From positions 1 through 58,043 of the forward strand of contig CAJTZO010000016.1 in the NCBI GenBank assembly GCA_910583755.1: 58,043 nucleotides of DNA, written 5' to 3'. This document shows, one piece after another, positions 35,409 through 44,039 of this stretch (the first letter of the stretch is position 1; every line of letters starts with the position of its first letter). Made by a program: the position numbers and the translations under genes. Origin of the DNA: an uncultured Clostridia bacterium. GTDB taxonomy: Bacteria > Bacillota > Clostridia > Lachnospirales > Anaerotignaceae. Below the pieces are notes generated by a model, which was not told the origin of the DNA, did not search any database, and was given only the letters and a program-made list of their open reading frames with translations.

Positions 35409-35437
35409 TTGACAAATCATAAAATAAGATTTATGCT
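35409..35437 (+). promoter_or_regulatory. promoter of cysK
   Basis: TTGACA (35409-35414), 17-base spacer, TATGCT (35432-35437), 55 bases before the start codon. Confidence 0.7.
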
Positions 35438-35491
35438 TACAAAACAATTCATATTAAAATAATATGAATAAAACAGAAAGAAGGTATTAAT

Positions 35492-36421
35492 ATGGCAATT
35501 TATAAAAGTGTATTAGAAATAATTGGAAGAACACCATTATTAGAACCTATTCGATTGGAAGAACAATTACAATTAAAAGGAAAACTTCTTTTAAAATTAG
35601 AATATCTAAATCCAACAGGTAGCGTAAAAGATAGAGCAGCAAAGGGAATGATAGAAGATGCTGAAAAAAAAGGTCTATTAAAAAAAGGTTCTGTTATTAT
35701 TGAACCAACCAGTGGTAATACTGGGATTGGCTTAGCTTCCATTGCAGTCGTAAAAGGGTATCGTGTTATATTGACAATGCCAGAAACTATGAGTGTGGAA
35801 AGAAGAAATATTTTAAAAGCATATGGTGCAGAGCTGGTATTGACAGATGGTGCAAAGGGTATGACAGGAGCTATTGAAAAAGCAGAAGAACTAGCAAAAG
35901 AGATTCCAAACAGTTTTATATCAGCGCAATTTGACAATCCCGCTAATGCAGAAATACACAAAAAAACAACAGGACCTGAAATTTGGCAAGATACAGAGGG
36001 AAAAATAGATTATTTTGTTGCTGGAGTAGGAACAGGTGGTACATTAACCGGAACAGGAGAATATTTGAAAGCACAAAAGCAAGACATTCATATTGTTGCC
36101 GTAGAACCAGCAGATTCTCCAGTACTTTCCCAAGGAAAAGGAGGCGCACATACCATACAGGGAATTGGTGCAGGTTTTATCCCTAAAGTATTAAATCCTT
36201 CTATTTATGATAGTGTATTTCCGGTGGAAGGAGAATACGCTTTTCAAGCTGCGAAAAAATTGGCAAAAACAGAGGGAATCTTAGTTGGAATTTCTTCAGG
36301 TGCAGCCCTTTATGCAGGTATTGAATTAGCAAAAAAAGAAGAAAATAAAAATAAGACCATTGTGGTCTTACTTCCTGATTCTGCTGATAGATATTATTCT
36401 ACTGCATTATTCCAAGACTAA
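35492..36421 (+). CDS. cysK: cysteine synthase (O-acetylserine sulfhydrylase)
   Basis: PLP enzyme of 309 residues making cysteine from O-acetylserine and sulfide. The PLP lysine is in NPTGSVKDRAAKGMI, the phosphate loop is GTGGTLTGTGEYL, and the substrate loop is PTSGNTGIGLA. Length and start (YKSVLEIIGRTPLLEPIRL) match CysK. It has its own promoter and a terminator, so it is monocistronic. Together with the cysteine desulfidase at 49.7 kb it gives both synthesis and breakdown of cysteine. Cystathionine beta-synthase-like side reactions cannot be excluded. Confidence 0.95.
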   Translation: MAIYKSVLEIIGRTPLLEPIRLEEQLQLKGKLLLKLEYLNPTGSVKDRAAKGMIEDAEKKGLLKKGSVIIEPTSGNTGIGLASIAVVKGYRVILTMPETMSVERRNILKAYGAELVLTDGAKGMTGAIEKAEELAKEIPNSFISAQFDNPANAEIHKKTTGPEIWQDTEGKIDYFVAGVGTGGTLTGTGEYLKAQKQDIHIVAVEPADSPVLSQGKGGAHTIQGIGAGFIPKVLNPSIYDSVFPVEGEYAFQAAKKLAKTEGILVGISSGAALYAGIELAKKEENKNKTIVVLLPDSADRYYSTALFQD

Positions 36422-36428
36422 AAAATAA

Positions 36429-36483
36429 AATCTTGACACCCTGAAGTTTTTTAAAAAAACTTTTGGGTATCAAGATTTTTTTG
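36429..36483 (+). terminator. terminator of cysK
   Basis: AAATCTTGACACCC pairs with GGGTATCAAGATTT (one mismatch) around an inner GTTTTTT/AAAAAAC stem, then a T run. Confidence 0.85.
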
Positions 36484-36529
36484 TTTCTGTTCTGCTGTTA
36501 TTCAACTATAATTTTTGTTCTATTCCTGT

Positions 36530-36576
36530 CAAACTAAGTTAAAGTTCTTTCGCTTCCTTTCTTTCAAGAAAGGAAA
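36530..36576 (+). repeat. dispersed palindromic repeat, partial copy J
   Basis: AAAGTTCTTTCGCTTCC and the CCTTTCTTTCAAGAAAGG palindrome, the same pair of modules as at 24.4 kb, immediately next to the M23 peptidase stop. Confidence 0.55.
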
Positions 36577-37746
36577 TTATCTGGAAATATTGGCAACACC
36601 TAAATAAGAGGCAGGATTGACAGCACTTCCATTAACACGTACTTCAAAATGACAATGATTTCCTGTAGAATTTCCAGTGCTACCACATTTTGCAATCACT
36701 TGTCCTCTTGACACTGTTTGCCCTTTGGAGACTGTTAAACTAGAGTTATGACCATATAAGGTAACAATACCACCACCATGATTTATCATAACCGTATTAC
36801 CATAACCATTTACCCAACCAGCTGTAATAACTGTACCACCTTCTGCTGCTACAATATTAGAGCCATAAGGTGCAGGAATATCATAGCCAGTATGTTTTTC
36901 CCAACCACTTCCGATAGGGCGTTTTCTATTGACAAATCCACTACTTAAACTAGAACTGGAGGCTGCTCTGGATGGAACGGGCCAATTTAACTTTCCGCCA
37001 GTATAGACTACTGTATCATTATTTGCAGTTGCAGCTGAAATTAATTTTTCCACTTCTTTACTTGCTGCTTCATTGCTTTGCACTAATTGGTTATATTTTG
37101 CTTCATCTTGTGCATAAGCTTGTACTGTTTTTATTTTTTCTGCTTTTAAAGTTTCCAGACTTGCTAAAGTTGCTTTTTGTTCTTCTACTAATTGCGCTGT
37201 TTCGGTTTCCTCTTGTTCTACTTCTTCCTTTTTTTCACGAATTACTTTTTCGGTATCTTTTAAATTTGTTAATAAATTGTTATCATAATCCATAATTTCC
37301 TCTACATGCTGCATACGCATTAAAAGGTCACTAATTCCTTCTGACTCTAATATTACATCTAAGTAACCAGTATTACCGTTTTCATGTATGTATTTTACAC
37401 GCTGTCCAAAGACAGTTAATTGTTTTTCTTTATTTTCTGTTGCTTCCGCAAGTTGTTGTTTGGATTCTTCTAAGCGCTTTTGCACTTCCTCTAAATCAGA
37501 TTCTACTTTTTCCAACTGCGCATTTGCAGCATTTAATGTTTGGTCTAATGTAGCAACTTCTTGTTCTACAGATTGCTTTTTCTGTTTTGCCTCTGCTAAA
37601 TTCTTTTTCGCTTCTTCTGTTTTTTTCTTTAAATCTGCACGTTCTGCTTGTAATTGTTGTAATGTTTTTGCTTCTACTGAAATTGGTGCTAAAAAAAATG
37701 AAAATGCTAATATACTAGACATTGCAGCCATTAAAATCTTTTTCAA
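36577..37746 (-). CDS. M23 peptidase with N-terminal coiled coil (EnvC-like)
   Basis: Secreted murein endopeptidase of 389 residues. I use a TTG start at 37746 (then KKILMAAMSS), eight bases after GGAGGG; the upstream ATG at 37776 lies before that ribosome site. Signal peptide to about residue 26 (SVEA). A long coiled coil follows (about 28-235, rich in Lys, Glu and Gln). The C-terminal LytM domain has HTGYDIPAPYG, GYGNTVMINHGGG and GNHCHFEVRVNG, so the zinc ligands H-x3-D and H-x-H are intact and it should be catalytic. Such proteins cut peptidoglycan during division or sporulation. Confidence 0.92.
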   Translation of the reverse strand: MKKILMAAMSSILAFSFFLAPISVEAKTLQQLQAERADLKKKTEEAKKNLAEAKQKKQSVEQEVATLDQTLNAANAQLEKVESDLEEVQKRLEESKQQLAEATENKEKQLTVFGQRVKYIHENGNTGYLDVILESEGISDLLMRMQHVEEIMDYDNNLLTNLKDTEKVIREKKEEVEQEETETAQLVEEQKATLASLETLKAEKIKTVQAYAQDEAKYNQLVQSNEAASKEVEKLISAATANNDTVVYTGGKLNWPVPSRAASSSSLSSGFVNRKRPIGSGWEKHTGYDIPAPYGSNIVAAEGGTVITAGWVNGYGNTVMINHGGGIVTLYGHNSSLTVSKGQTVSRGQVIAKCGSTGNSTGNHCHFEVRVNGSAVNPASYLGVANISR

Positions 37747-38384
37747 TGTTGATTCCCTCCAAAAAATGATAATCAATTATTTTACGATTATATAACGAAT
37801 TTATGAACAAAGTATGAATAAAATGCATTTATTATTAAATTTTAATGTTTTTAAGAAATCTTTTGTTCATAGAATGAAGATTTTCGTCAATATGCAATAA
37901 AAAATAAAATAAAAATCAATTTTTTTAAGCGGTTTACTGAATAATTCTTATTTTTTTAATTGTAGAGATATATAAGATTAAAAAAAATAAATGCTTCAAT
38001 AAACCTAAATTAAAGAAAGTATAAAAATATTAATTTTTACCTTGTTCCATTTTTTGTAAGAAAATGGTAGTCGTTGAGGCAAAAAACAGCAACTGCAACA
38101 AAAAAATACACTTTCAAGATTTTTTAATAGATTGAAATAGTAAAAATTATACTATCTTTATTTGATTACAAAAATATGGTAATAAAATTAGTTTTTTATT
38201 GTCATTGTATTTATTTATGCATATAATATATAGTATTGAGATGATAAAATAATATTTCTCATACTACAAACGTTAGTTGCAACGTTAACATATCATGGAA
38301 TATGTAAAAAATAGTAAAGGAGAAGTTATTGTAAAACAAGCAACATTATAAATGAAATTTATAAGTTTTCAATAACAATAAAAT
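37747..38384. other. AT-rich intergenic region before ddl
   Basis: About 640 bases with no gene. I see no riboswitch motif. An AAAGGAG at about 38314 precedes only the tiny frame GTAAAACAAGCAACATTATAA, and ddl itself, 70 bases on, lacks a Shine-Dalgarno. A promoter upstream of ddl is likely but none is clear. Confidence 0.5.
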
Positions 38385-39440
38385 ATGAATAAAAAAACAG
38401 TTGTTGTAATATTTGGCGGACAATCTCCAGAACATGAAGTTTCTTTAAATTCTGCTTTTACCATTATTTCAAATATGGATGAAGAAAAATATTATATTAT
38501 CCCCATTGGTATCACCAAGCAAGGACAATGGTTGATTTATGATGGTCCTGTAGAACATATTAAAACAGGTGAATGGGAAAAGTTTGGTACACCCGCTATT
38601 ATTAGCCCAGATGCTACACAAAAAAGTATATTAAAAATCGTTGGTGGAAAAGTCAAAGAAATTCCGATAGATGTTATTTTCCCTGTATTACATGGTAAAA
38701 ATGGGGAGGATGGTACTATACAAGGACTTTTTGAGATTGCACAAATTCCCTATGTTGGAGATGGTGTATTAGCTTCTTGTGTTTCAATGGATAAAGTTTT
38801 TACAAAAACGATTGCAAAAAATGCCGGTATTAAACAGGCAAATTATTTGTGGTTTTACACTACAGACTTAGAACAATGTGATACTATTTTAAATCAAATT
38901 GAAAAAGAGTTAGGATATCCTTGCTTTATCAAACCAGCCAATACAGGTTCTTCTGTGGGAATTTCAAAAGCACATAATAGAGCAGAATTGGAAAAAGCAT
39001 TACATTATGCTGCAAAATTTGATAAAAAAGTAATTGCAGAAGAATTTATAGATGGTAGAGAAATCGAATGTGCAGTTTTAGGAAATGAAAATCCAATTGC
39101 CAGTGGTGTAGGAGAAATCTTTTCTGCTTCTGAATTTTATGATTATGATGCAAAATACAATAATGCAGCTTCTAAAACGGTTGTACCTGCAGATTTGCCA
39201 CAAGACATTTCTAATAAAATCAGAGAAATTGCAGTAAAAGTATTTCAGGCAGTAGAAGGTTCTGGTCTTGCAAGGGTGGATTTTTTAATTGAAAAAAATA
39301 CAAACTGTGTTATCTTTAATGAACTAAATACGATGCCCGGTTTTACTTCTATTAGCATGTACCCTATGCTTTGGGAAGCAGAAGGAAAGTCAAAAAAAGA
39401 ACTCATTGATGAATTGATTTCACTTGCTTTCAGCAAATAA
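38385..39440 (+). CDS. ddl: D-alanine--D-alanine ligase
   Basis: ATP-grasp enzyme of 351 residues joining two D-alanines for peptidoglycan. The first substrate Glu is in SPEHEVSLNSA. The omega-loop motif is FYDYDAKYNN with the tyrosine of D-Ala-D-Ala ligases, not the lactate-type His of VanA, so it should give a vancomycin-sensitive dipeptide. The Mg2+/ATP residues are in FNELNTMPGFT. No Shine-Dalgarno precedes the ATG (bases before it are AACAATAAAAT), unusual here. It is followed 21 bases later by murI. Confidence 0.93.
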   Translation: MNKKTVVVIFGGQSPEHEVSLNSAFTIISNMDEEKYYIIPIGITKQGQWLIYDGPVEHIKTGEWEKFGTPAIISPDATQKSILKIVGGKVKEIPIDVIFPVLHGKNGEDGTIQGLFEIAQIPYVGDGVLASCVSMDKVFTKTIAKNAGIKQANYLWFYTTDLEQCDTILNQIEKELGYPCFIKPANTGSSVGISKAHNRAELEKALHYAAKFDKKVIAEEFIDGREIECAVLGNENPIASGVGEIFSASEFYDYDAKYNNAASKTVVPADLPQDISNKIREIAVKVFQAVEGSGLARVDFLIEKNTNCVIFNELNTMPGFTSISMYPMLWEAEGKSKKELIDELISLAFSK

Positions 39441-39461
39441 AGAAATCCGGAGGACAAAAGA

Positions 39462-40265
39462 ATGGATAAAAGACCAATTGGTATATTTGATTCTGGTGTA
39501 GGCGGTCTGACAGTGGTCAAACAAATTATGAAAACATTACCCAATGAAAATATCATTTATTTTGGAGATACTGCCAGACTGCCCTATGGTACAAAGTCAA
39601 AAAAAACAGTAACAAAATTTTCCAAACAAATCGTAAGATTTTTATTAACAAAAAATGTAAAAGCAGTCATTATTGCTTGTAATACAGCTAGTTCCAATAG
39701 TTTAGAAGAATTAAGGCAAACATTTGACATCCCTATTTTTGGTGTGATTGTTCCAGGGGTGGAAGAAGCCATTCATTGTACAAAAAATAAAAAAGTAGGG
39801 ATTATTGGTACTACAAGTACCATCAGAAGCAAAGCCTATGAAACGCTCCTTGCGCAAGCAGATAGTAGCATAGAAGTCTATGCAAAACCTTGTCCACTTT
39901 TTGTTTCCCTTGTAGAAGAAGGTTGGACAGAAAATATGGTTGCAAAATTAACAGCAAAAAATTATTTGACAGATTTGATAGAAAAAGAAATTGATTCCCT
40001 TGTATTAGGCTGCACACACTATCCTTTATTAAAGCGCTGTATTGGCGAAACGGTAGGCAATAACATTAAATTAGTTGACCCTGCAAAGGCAACAGCAAGA
40101 ATGGTGAAAGAATTTTTGGCAAAACATAAATTGTTGCAACAAGGAGAAACTGTTGCAGAAAGATATTTTTATATCAGTGATGATACAGATACCTTTTCTA
40201 ATATGTGTAAAAAAGCATTAAAAAAGGAATACATACCAGAAGTGATAGATATTGAGGCTTATTAA
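39462..40265 (+). CDS. murI: glutamate racemase
   Basis: Cofactor-independent racemase of 267 residues supplying D-glutamate for peptidoglycan. Signature motifs: IGIFDSGVGGLTV, the first catalytic cysteine in IACNTASS and the second in LGCTHYPLL, giving the two-cysteine mechanism. The start follows GGAGGA. It is 21 bases after ddl, so D-Ala-D-Ala and D-Glu supply are probably co-transcribed. Confidence 0.96.
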   Translation: MDKRPIGIFDSGVGGLTVVKQIMKTLPNENIIYFGDTARLPYGTKSKKTVTKFSKQIVRFLLTKNVKAVIIACNTASSNSLEELRQTFDIPIFGVIVPGVEEAIHCTKNKKVGIIGTTSTIRSKAYETLLAQADSSIEVYAKPCPLFVSLVEEGWTENMVAKLTAKNYLTDLIEKEIDSLVLGCTHYPLLKRCIGETVGNNIKLVDPAKATARMVKEFLAKHKLLQQGETVAERYFYISDDTDTFSNMCKKALKKEYIPEVIDIEAY

Positions 40266-40395
40266 TTGTATAATTAAAAGTAGAGGTTGCTTTTGAGAAA
40301 GAAAAAGTAACAACAATTTCAACGGACATGATTAATGGATTCACTACAGATAGGATAATAGTAGAAAACAGGATAAAATTAGGAGGAATGTAAAA

Positions 40396-41052
40396 ATGGA
40401 TTTTTATTTAGACAGTGCAGATTATCAAAAAATTACAGAATATTTAGAAGCATATAATATAAAAGGTGTTACAAGTAACCCTAGCATTCTTGTAAAAGAC
40501 AAAGCAGATATTTTAAAATTAGTGGAAGTTGTACCAAAAGACAAAGAACTTTTTGTACAAGTTATATCAGATGAAGTAGAAGGCATTTTAGCAGAAACCA
40601 AAAAGTTGATGTCTTTTGGAGAAAATATTATTGTAAAAATTCCTGCTTCTCCTAACGGCTTAAAAGCAATTAAAAAGTTAAAAGATGAAGGTATCAAAAC
40701 CCTTGCTACCGGCATTTATTCTGTAGAACAAGCTTTAATGGCAGCAAATTGTGGGGCTGCCTATGTTGCACCTTATGTCAATAGAATTTGTGATTTAGAA
40801 ATTGATGGGGTAAAAGCAGCCCTCGAAATACAAAAAACATTTAAAGAACAGCATATTAATTGTAAAGTGCTTGCTGCTAGTTTTAAAAATATGATGCAAG
40901 TAAAAGAACTAATGATAAATGGTATAGATGCTGTAACAATAAGCGCAGACTTGATGGAAAAATTAATCTATAATAAAAATACAGAATATGCTGTGAAAGA
41001 ATTTGTAGGAGCTTGGAAAGAATATACAGGGAAAGATACACTTGGATTGTAA
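40396..41052 (+). CDS. transaldolase-like fructose-6-phosphate aldolase
   Basis: Class I aldolase of 218 residues, the short (TalC/FSA) type. The Schiff-base lysine is in NIIVKIPAS. TSNPS and YVAPYVNRI are conserved, the latter keeping the FSA active-site tyrosine, and the late motif is AASFKNMMQV (transaldolases and FSA differ here). It may act as transaldolase in the pentose phosphate pathway or as fructose-6-phosphate aldolase; sequence alone does not decide. The start follows AGGAGGA. The gene is separate from murI by 130 bases with no obvious promoter. Confidence 0.85.
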   Translation: MDFYLDSADYQKITEYLEAYNIKGVTSNPSILVKDKADILKLVEVVPKDKELFVQVISDEVEGILAETKKLMSFGENIIVKIPASPNGLKAIKKLKDEGIKTLATGIYSVEQALMAANCGAAYVAPYVNRICDLEIDGVKAALEIQKTFKEQHINCKVLAASFKNMMQVKELMINGIDAVTISADLMEKLIYNKNTEYAVKEFVGAWKEYTGKDTLGL

Positions 41053-41077
41053 ATAACAAGCGAAAACTCCATTTCCT

Positions 41078-41190
41078 TAAAAAGATTGCTTTGATAAGGA
41101 AAAACGCTAGTTTTTCCTTAAAAGTTTTTTGTCCAACTTTTTTTTAAAAAAGTTGGTGGGGGTGGGTGAAACCCACAAACTTCATTAACA
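41078..41190 (-). repeat. dispersed palindromic repeat, partial copy D (reverse)
   Basis: AAGATTGCTTTGATAAGG, the palindrome GGAAAAACGCTAGTTTTTCC, GTTTTTTGTCCAAC, AAAAAAGTTGGTGGG and GGGTGAAACCCAC. It is the outer half of copy C, ending in TTCATTAACA. It lies between the aldolase and flagellin stops. Confidence 0.75.
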
Positions 41191-41224
41191 AAAAAAAGAG
41201 CCGGTAAAAACCGACTCTTTTTTT
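41191..41224. terminator. bidirectional terminator between the aldolase and flagellin genes
   Basis: AAAGAGCCGGT-AAAA-ACCGACTCTTT, with A run before and T run after, so it can end both convergent transcripts. Confidence 0.85.
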
Positions 41225-41264
41225 GTTTTGTAAAAGTTTGTATAAAAAACAAACTGTAAGAACC

Positions 41265-42911
41265 TTATTGTAATAACTGAAGAACGCCCTGAGGAACTTG
41301 ATTTGCTTGTGCAAGCATAGCTTGAGAAGACTGAATAAGAATGTTGTTCTTTGTATATTTCATCATCTCGTTTGCCATATCTGTATCTCTGATACGGCTT
41401 TCAGCTTCTGTCAAGTTAGTTGTTGTTTCCTCCAAGTTAGCCAATGTATGGTCTAATCTGTTTTGTGTAGCACCCAGTAAGCTTCGTGTTTTGGAAACTT
41501 GTTCAATCGCTGCTTTTGCTTTCATCATGGAAGCTGCTGCTGCATCTGGAGTATCAATATTCAAACCAGCAACATTAAGAGCTGCTGCATGGCAATCATC
41601 AACAGTAACATCTAATTGGTTAAAGCTGTCTGCTGTTTCACCAATTTGTAATCTTAATCCACCACTACCAGCTTTTCCTACACCAGCACTGAATATTAAA
41701 CCATCACCAGTAGCACCATCATCGCCAGCATTAGCACTAAATTGTACATCCATACCTAATGCTTGACCTATCTGCTGAGCAATTTTAGCACCATCAGTAG
41801 CACCAGCTTTTGTAGCAGCAGTAATAACATTAACATCTGAATCTAATCCACTTAAATCAGTAGCATCTGTTGCAATAACAAATTTTTTACCATTGATTTC
41901 AAAAGTAGCATCTTTAGCATTCGTTCCAGTATACAAAGTAGGAAGATCAGCTAACAAAACACCTGTTGTTTGGTCACTTGCTTTCACACTACCAGTACCA
42001 CCCATTGCATCAGCTTTATCAGCAGCAGCACCAGTATTGTTTACACCATGAGCGGTAACACCTGTTACTGATGGTGCAGCAGTACCTTTTTCTTTTGCTT
42101 CAAAAGTTAACTTACCAGCAGCATTAGTAACTTTAAATTTCTCACCAAAATCACTATCATTTAATGCTTTTGTTAAAATATCACCAATTTTTGTAGCTGT
42201 ATTAAGATTAGCAGCAGTATCTTCTCCGCCAACTTTTTCACCATCTACTAAAAGCTGGAACTTAGTAGCGTCAGCCTCACCTGCTACCATCTTTATATTG
42301 ATAGTTTTAGAAGTACCATCATCAAGAGAAATTGTATAATCAATAGAAGCACCTGCACCAGCAAAAGCACCTGATGTAACAGCAGCATCTAAAGCAGCAG
42401 CCATTTCATATTTACCTGCCACAGCTGATTGTGTTGTTGTAGATAATTCTGTTGTAATACTAGATACAGCTTTTGTAGCACCTGTTCCACTCAAGCTACC
42501 ATCTAACAATTTGATACCATTGAAGTTTGTAGCATCAGCGATTCTATCAATTTCACTTTCCAATTGTGCTAATTCATCTTTGATTTTTGTTTTTTCATCG
42601 TTGGTATAAACACCATTGGAAGCCTGTGTTGTCAAGTCAACCATTCTGTTTAACATAGAATGAACTTCTGTCAAAGCACCTTCAGCAGTCTGTACTAAAG
42701 AAATACCATCTTTAGAGTTTTGTTGTGCTCTGTTCATACCAGTAATTTGTGCTCTCATTTTTTCAGAGATACCCAAACCAGCAGCATCGTCAGCAGCTCT
42801 GTTGATTTTGTAACCAGATGATAATTTTTCTAAGTTTTTGCTCAATAATTTGTTGTTTCCTGCTAATTTGTTATAAGAATTTAAAGCTGAAATATTATGT
42901 TGAATAATCAT
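41265..42911 (-). CDS. hag: flagellin
   Basis: Structural subunit of the flagellar filament, 548 residues, secreted by the flagellar export system without a signal peptide. The conserved N-terminal D0/D1 region starts MIIQHNISALNSYNKLAGN and contains SSGYKINRAADDAAGL. The C-terminal D1/D0 region ends QANQVPQGVLQLL and includes TRSLLGATQNRLDH. The middle (about 150-455) is a long Ala/Thr/Gly/Asp-rich variable domain that forms the surface. The leader holds CAAGGAGGT seven bases before the ATG, a hairpin with GGA in its loop, and csrA just upstream, so CsrA probably represses it. The variable domain makes it larger than the ~275 residues of minimal flagellins. Confidence 0.96.
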   Translation of the reverse strand: MIIQHNISALNSYNKLAGNNKLLSKNLEKLSSGYKINRAADDAAGLGISEKMRAQITGMNRAQQNSKDGISLVQTAEGALTEVHSMLNRMVDLTTQASNGVYTNDEKTKIKDELAQLESEIDRIADATNFNGIKLLDGSLSGTGATKAVSSITTELSTTTQSAVAGKYEMAAALDAAVTSGAFAGAGASIDYTISLDDGTSKTINIKMVAGEADATKFQLLVDGEKVGGEDTAANLNTATKIGDILTKALNDSDFGEKFKVTNAAGKLTFEAKEKGTAAPSVTGVTAHGVNNTGAAADKADAMGGTGSVKASDQTTGVLLADLPTLYTGTNAKDATFEINGKKFVIATDATDLSGLDSDVNVITAATKAGATDGAKIAQQIGQALGMDVQFSANAGDDGATGDGLIFSAGVGKAGSGGLRLQIGETADSFNQLDVTVDDCHAAALNVAGLNIDTPDAAAASMMKAKAAIEQVSKTRSLLGATQNRLDHTLANLEETTTNLTEAESRIRDTDMANEMMKYTKNNILIQSSQAMLAQANQVPQGVLQLLQ

Positions 42912-42918
42912 AAAACTT

Positions 42919-42927
42919 ACCTCCTTG
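42919..42927 (-). promoter_or_regulatory. CsrA-like site overlapping the flagellin Shine-Dalgarno
   Basis: Minus-strand CAAGGAGGT, close to the CsrA core ACANGGANGT, seven bases before the flagellin ATG. Binding would block ribosomes, as shown for the Bacillus hag leader. Confidence 0.6.
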
Positions 42928-42935
42928 AATATGTC

Positions 42936-42955
42936 GGGGAGTATCCTTCCTCCCC
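42936..42955 (-). promoter_or_regulatory. flagellin-leader hairpin with GGA loop (possible CsrA site 1)
   Basis: GGGGAG-GAAGGATA-CTCCCC on the minus strand: a six-base-pair stem showing AGGAT in the loop, the arrangement CsrA prefers. It lies upstream of the ribosome-site copy. Confidence 0.55.
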
Positions 42956-43124
42956 CATCTTTTTTATTTATTGTTATTTTTTTCTTTTTTTTATTTCAAT
43001 CCATGGGATAAGGGGCCCACTCCTCCGCACAGATAGAAAGCAATGTTTTTAAAACCTTGGGCGCTGCCCAAATTCGCAAGCTCTTTTTAAAGGGCTTGAC
43101 CCTAAACTTTTATTTTTCATAAAC

Positions 43125-43233
43125 ACAATAGAGTCTAAATTTTTTTAGCAAAAACGCTAGTTTTTGCCTTAAAGTTCTTTGCTTCTTTTTTCCAAGAAAG
43201 AAGTTGGAGGGAAACGCCCTCAAGGTCTTTTTG
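43125..43233 (+). repeat. dispersed palindromic repeat, partial copy E (forward)
   Basis: AGCAAAAACGCTAGTTTTTGCC palindrome, AAAGTTCTTTGCTTC, CTTTTTTCCAAGAAAG, and GGAGGGAAACGCCCTCAAGG, a GAGGG/CCCTC hairpin replacing the usual GAGGGCTAGCCCTC. It covers the end of csrA and the start of the flagellin leader. Confidence 0.65.
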
Positions 43234-43435
43234 TTTTAGCGCCGCCTAATAACTTTGTTCTTTGGATGCATTCCGGTGTGGGGTGTGTTTTTTCATAATT
43301 CTCTCCCCGTTCAATGGTCATTTCTTTTGGTGCATCTATAGCAAGGCGTAAACAGCCGTCAATGGAAACAACTTCCACAATAATGTTGCCGCCAATGACA
43401 ATGTATTCTCCTGGATTCCTTCCGAGTGATAACAT
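43220..43435 (-). CDS. csrA: carbon storage regulator CsrA
   Basis: RNA-binding dimer of 71 residues that blocks translation at GGA-containing leaders. The ATG at 43435 (MLSLGRNPGEYIVIGG) follows CAAGGAGGA; the frame to 43480 is unsupported. Core: GEYIVIGGNIIVEV, LRLAIDAPKEMTIERGENYE, with the binding-site Arg in IERGE. It is somewhat divergent: LAIDAP replaces the usual LGIxAP. No fliW gene, the usual protein antagonist, is in the window. Its own ribosome site resembles a CsrA target, which suggests autorepression. Flagellin lies directly downstream. Confidence 0.92.
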   Translation of the reverse strand: MLSLGRNPGEYIVIGGNIIVEVVSIDGCLRLAIDAPKEMTIERGENYEKTHPTPECIQRTKLLGGAKTKRP

Positions 43436-43459
43436 AATAGTCCTCCTTGATAAAAAATT

Positions 43460-43474
43460 AATAGTGTTACTATT
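43460..43474. promoter_or_regulatory. inverted repeat AATAGT-GTT-ACTATT (possible XRE operator 1)
   Basis: Perfect six-base arms, three-base spacer, between csrA and the divergent XRE regulator. A half-site AATAGT lies at 43491. Confidence 0.55.
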
Positions 43475-43545
43475 GTTCATGGGTAAAAAAAATAGTGTTT
43501 TATTTTACCTTTCATTTACTATATCGGCATAGGGAATAAAAACTT

Positions 43546-43560
43546 AATAGTATGGCTATT
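43546..43560. promoter_or_regulatory. inverted repeat AATAG-TATGG-CTATT (possible XRE operator 2)
   Basis: Same arms as the site at 43460, 86 bases away, and close to the XRE gene. Spacing of the two suggests a regulator acting on both divergent promoters. Confidence 0.5.
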
Positions 43561-43637
43561 ATTTTTTTTATTTGTATTACTATATGGTATGCACTGCTGT
43601 TTTTCTATAAACTGAAAGATATGAGGTGAGTGAACAG

Positions 43638-44000
43638 ATGGCTTTTTCTTTTAATCAAAAAGAAGTTGGGAAAAGAATACGTGACGAAAGGCTAAAAAAT
43701 AAACTAACAATTGAAAAGCTATGCGAATTGCTTGATGTTTCGCCATCTTTTATCGGCTTGGTGGAACGTGGAACAAGCGGCATTAGCTTAGAAAAATTGT
43801 GCCGACTTTCCGAAATTTTTCATGTTTCCACAGACTACCTTATTAAAGGTACAGCAACAGAAATGAAACCTGCTGAAAATTCTGCCCTTGATGCACTCAA
43901 TGCCTATTTATATAATTCCACAGAGGAAGAAATCCTGTTTATACTATCTTTAGTCAAATTTATCAAGCCCCGTGTTGAAATTAAAAGCAAAGACAATTAA
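43638..44000 (+). CDS. XRE-family transcriptional regulator
   Basis: DNA-binding protein of 120 residues. The ATG at 43638 has GAGG 11 bases before it; a GTG at 43626 is in frame. The helix-turn-helix reads VGKRIRDERLKNKLTIEKLCELLDV, then SPSFIGLVERGTSGISLEKLCRL, a Cro/C1-type domain, followed by a short helical tail (EEEILFILSLVKFI). It faces csrA across two matching inverted repeats, so it may control both and itself. It is not a SinR by length alone; its targets are unknown. Confidence 0.85.
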   Translation: MAFSFNQKEVGKRIRDERLKNKLTIEKLCELLDVSPSFIGLVERGTSGISLEKLCRLSEIFHVSTDYLIKGTATEMKPAENSALDALNAYLYNSTEEEILFILSLVKFIKPRVEIKSKDN

Positions 44001-44039
44001 CAGGCTTTTGCTAATTATAGCAAAAGTTTTTTTAAAACC

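Noticed and set aside
41341..41766. 141-codon plus-strand frame inside flagellin
   Set aside because: Antisense to the conserved flagellin C-terminus; no promoter or ribosome site.
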